The notes below the pieces were generated by a model that saw only the letters and a program-made list of their open reading frames with translations, did not search any database and was not told the origin of the DNA. Position numbers and translations under genes: made by a program. A DNA stretch of 64,000 nt from SZUA-309 sp965215995 (lineage in GTDB: Bacteria; Pseudomonadota; Gammaproteobacteria; Pseudomonadales; Azotimanducaceae): positions 1,984,001 to 2,048,000 of the forward strand of contig OZ244128.1 in the NCBI GenBank assembly GCA_965215995.1, written 5' to 3'. Shown here piece by piece: positions 63,266-64,000 of the stretch (its first letter is position 1; the number at the start of each line of letters is the position of its first letter).

Positions 63266-63271
63266 GGATAA

Positions 63272-63583
63272 TCAGTTAAGGCTGATCTGCACTTCCACGC
63301 CTGCTGCCAGATCGAGCTTCATGAGTGCATCTACGGTCTTCTCAGTCGGCTCAACGATATCCAGCATGCGCTTGTGGGTACGAATCTCGTACTGATCGCG
63401 CGCATCCTTGTTCACATGCGGAGATACCAGGACCGTGAAACGCTCTTTACGGGTGGGCAGCGGGATGGGGCCTTTCACCTGGGCACCCGTGCGCTTTGCC
63501 GTGTCGACGATCTCCTGAGTCGACACGTCAATGAGCTTATGGTCAAACGCCTTCAGACGTATACGAATCCGCTGGTTCTGCAC
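63272..63583 (-). CDS. rpsJ: Ribosomal protein S10
   Basis: 103 residues from GTG 63583, which gives exactly the E. coli length and start (QNQRIRIRLKAFDHKLID); a TTG at 63598 would add five residues. GGAG stands 9 bases upstream of the GTG. S10 is in the 30S head and also the antitermination partner of NusB. A terminator directly after it cuts it off from rplC. Confidence 0.98.
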   Translation of the reverse strand: MQNQRIRIRLKAFDHKLIDVSTQEIVDTAKRTGAQVKGPIPLPTRKERFTVLVSPHVNKDARDQYEIRTHKRMLDIVEPTEKTVDALMKLDLAAGVEVQISLN

Positions 63584-63774
63584 CCGCTGCAACTCCAAAA
63601 ACTAATAATGATCCGCCCGCCACGCTGAATACTTGTTATTGCGGCGGTCGAATTGTGTTTGCGCCAGTTCGCTAAGAGAAGGCTGCTCCGGTGACCCGAT
63701 CTCTCGAAAGCCTTGCTCTGGTGCATCCCCGCGGCGCGTTTCTGCCCTGGCGCCTGGCCAGCGGCGAAAAAGGA
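63584..63774 (-). promoter_or_regulatory. Long 5' leader of rpsJ
   Basis: From the predicted start near 63774 to the rpsJ start is about 190 bases, close to the E. coli S10 leader (172) through which L4 controls the operon. The sequence is GC-rich with several possible stems (for example the CTGGCCAGGCGCCAG stretch near 63752-63738). The L4-responsive hairpins could not be matched by eye. Confidence 0.4.
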
Positions 63775-63780
63775 GCGCGA

Positions 63781-63809
63781 ATAATACAGACCGGGTATTG
63801 GTCAGGCAA
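63781..63809 (-). promoter_or_regulatory. Sigma70 promoter of the S10 operon
   Basis: Minus strand: TTGCCT (63809-63804), exactly 17 bases, TATTAT (63786-63781). Transcription should start near 63774. Confidence 0.65.
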
Positions 63810-64000
63810 CACCCTGAAGCGATTAATCTAAGAGGTGTATTCAGAGAAGCGTCATCAGCAGGTTCCGCCAAAGACACGCCGTGAATACGTCCGTGTAGGC
63901 TCGGCTGCGGCGTCCTCCTATAGAAGAAAGCCGCAGACGGTCTTTGTCGAAACCTGCTGCTGCCGCTTCTGCGACAGCTTTCCGAGATTTAAGTCAGGTT
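63810..64000. other. 191 bases upstream of the S10 promoter, no gene seen
   Basis: No convincing coding frame on either strand. A 7-bp inverted repeat (CTGCGGC with GCCGCAG) with an 18-base centre lies near 63911-63943 and may be the end structure of an upstream gene such as tuf that lies outside the window. Confidence 0.4.

Noticed and set aside
63602..63877. 91-codon open frame on the minus strand before rpsJ
   Set aside because: It covers the S10 promoter and leader, has no family pattern and ends in an odd composition.

Overview
The window looks like chromosome of a gammaproteobacterium with moderately high GC. Gene orders such as hemA-prfA-prmC opposite lolB/tRNA-Gln/prs/rplY/pth/ychF, proA-nadD-rsfS-rlmH-mrdA-rodA-mltB-rlpA-dacA-ybeD-lipB, and a complete S10-spc-alpha ribosomal cluster are those of Pseudomonas-like Gammaproteobacteria. 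No IS element, prophage or CRISPR array was seen. I do not name a genus.

Region 1 (1-10400) is accessory. It opens with the tail of a sigma54-type activator, then a tight plus-strand run: a membrane Ser/Thr kinase, a caspase-fold lipoprotein with Sel1 repeats and a very long coiled coil, a cytoplasmic M48 metallopeptidase with a TerB-like tail, a protein with two FHA domains fused to an LCAT-like lipase/esterase, and a two-TM protein with an FHA domain. This reads as a phospho-threonine signalling module controlling proteases and a lipase, and it is the best candidate for an undescribed system. Just downstream a near-consensus sigma54 promoter precedes three tiny (putative membrane or secreted) proteins and a lipoprotein alpha/beta-hydrolase.

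Region 2 (10480-21011) is redox and stress. Two genes have an in-frame UGA exactly where a redox-active Cys is expected, each followed by a hairpin placed like a bacterial SECIS element: an exported peroxiredoxin-like protein (UxxC) and an exported ResA-like protein (WAxxUGC). They are read here as selenoproteins. Between them lie a single-chain acyl-CoA carboxylase and an SbcD/Mre11-like phosphoesterase whose promoter spacer is filled by a textbook LexA box. Next come genes for a SpoIIAA-like protein, Pmp3, an OmpA/TSP3 protein, an ECF sigma factor, a MscS channel and a small TM protein.

Region 3 (21450-46010) is housekeeping: tRNA-Met, ubiC, ychF, pth, rplY, prs, tRNA-Gln, lolB, hemA, prfA, prmC, moeB, lipB, ybeD, the cell-wall elongation set (dacA, rlpA, mltB, rodA, mrdA), rlmH, rsfS, nadD, proA, a Lon-N domain protein, uppP, ssb and uvrA. 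The ssb-uvrA pair is bracketed by two inverted copies of a 52-bp repeat, each beside a run of short GC-rich hairpins.

Region 4 (46014-49673) is a small catabolic-looking operon (MFS transporter, gluconate dehydrogenase subunit 3-like protein, GMC oxidoreductase). Region 5 (49735-64000) is the ribosomal protein cluster from rpsJ to rplQ on the minus strand, with a promoter and a long leader before rpsJ and an unexpected intrinsic terminator between rpsJ and rplC.
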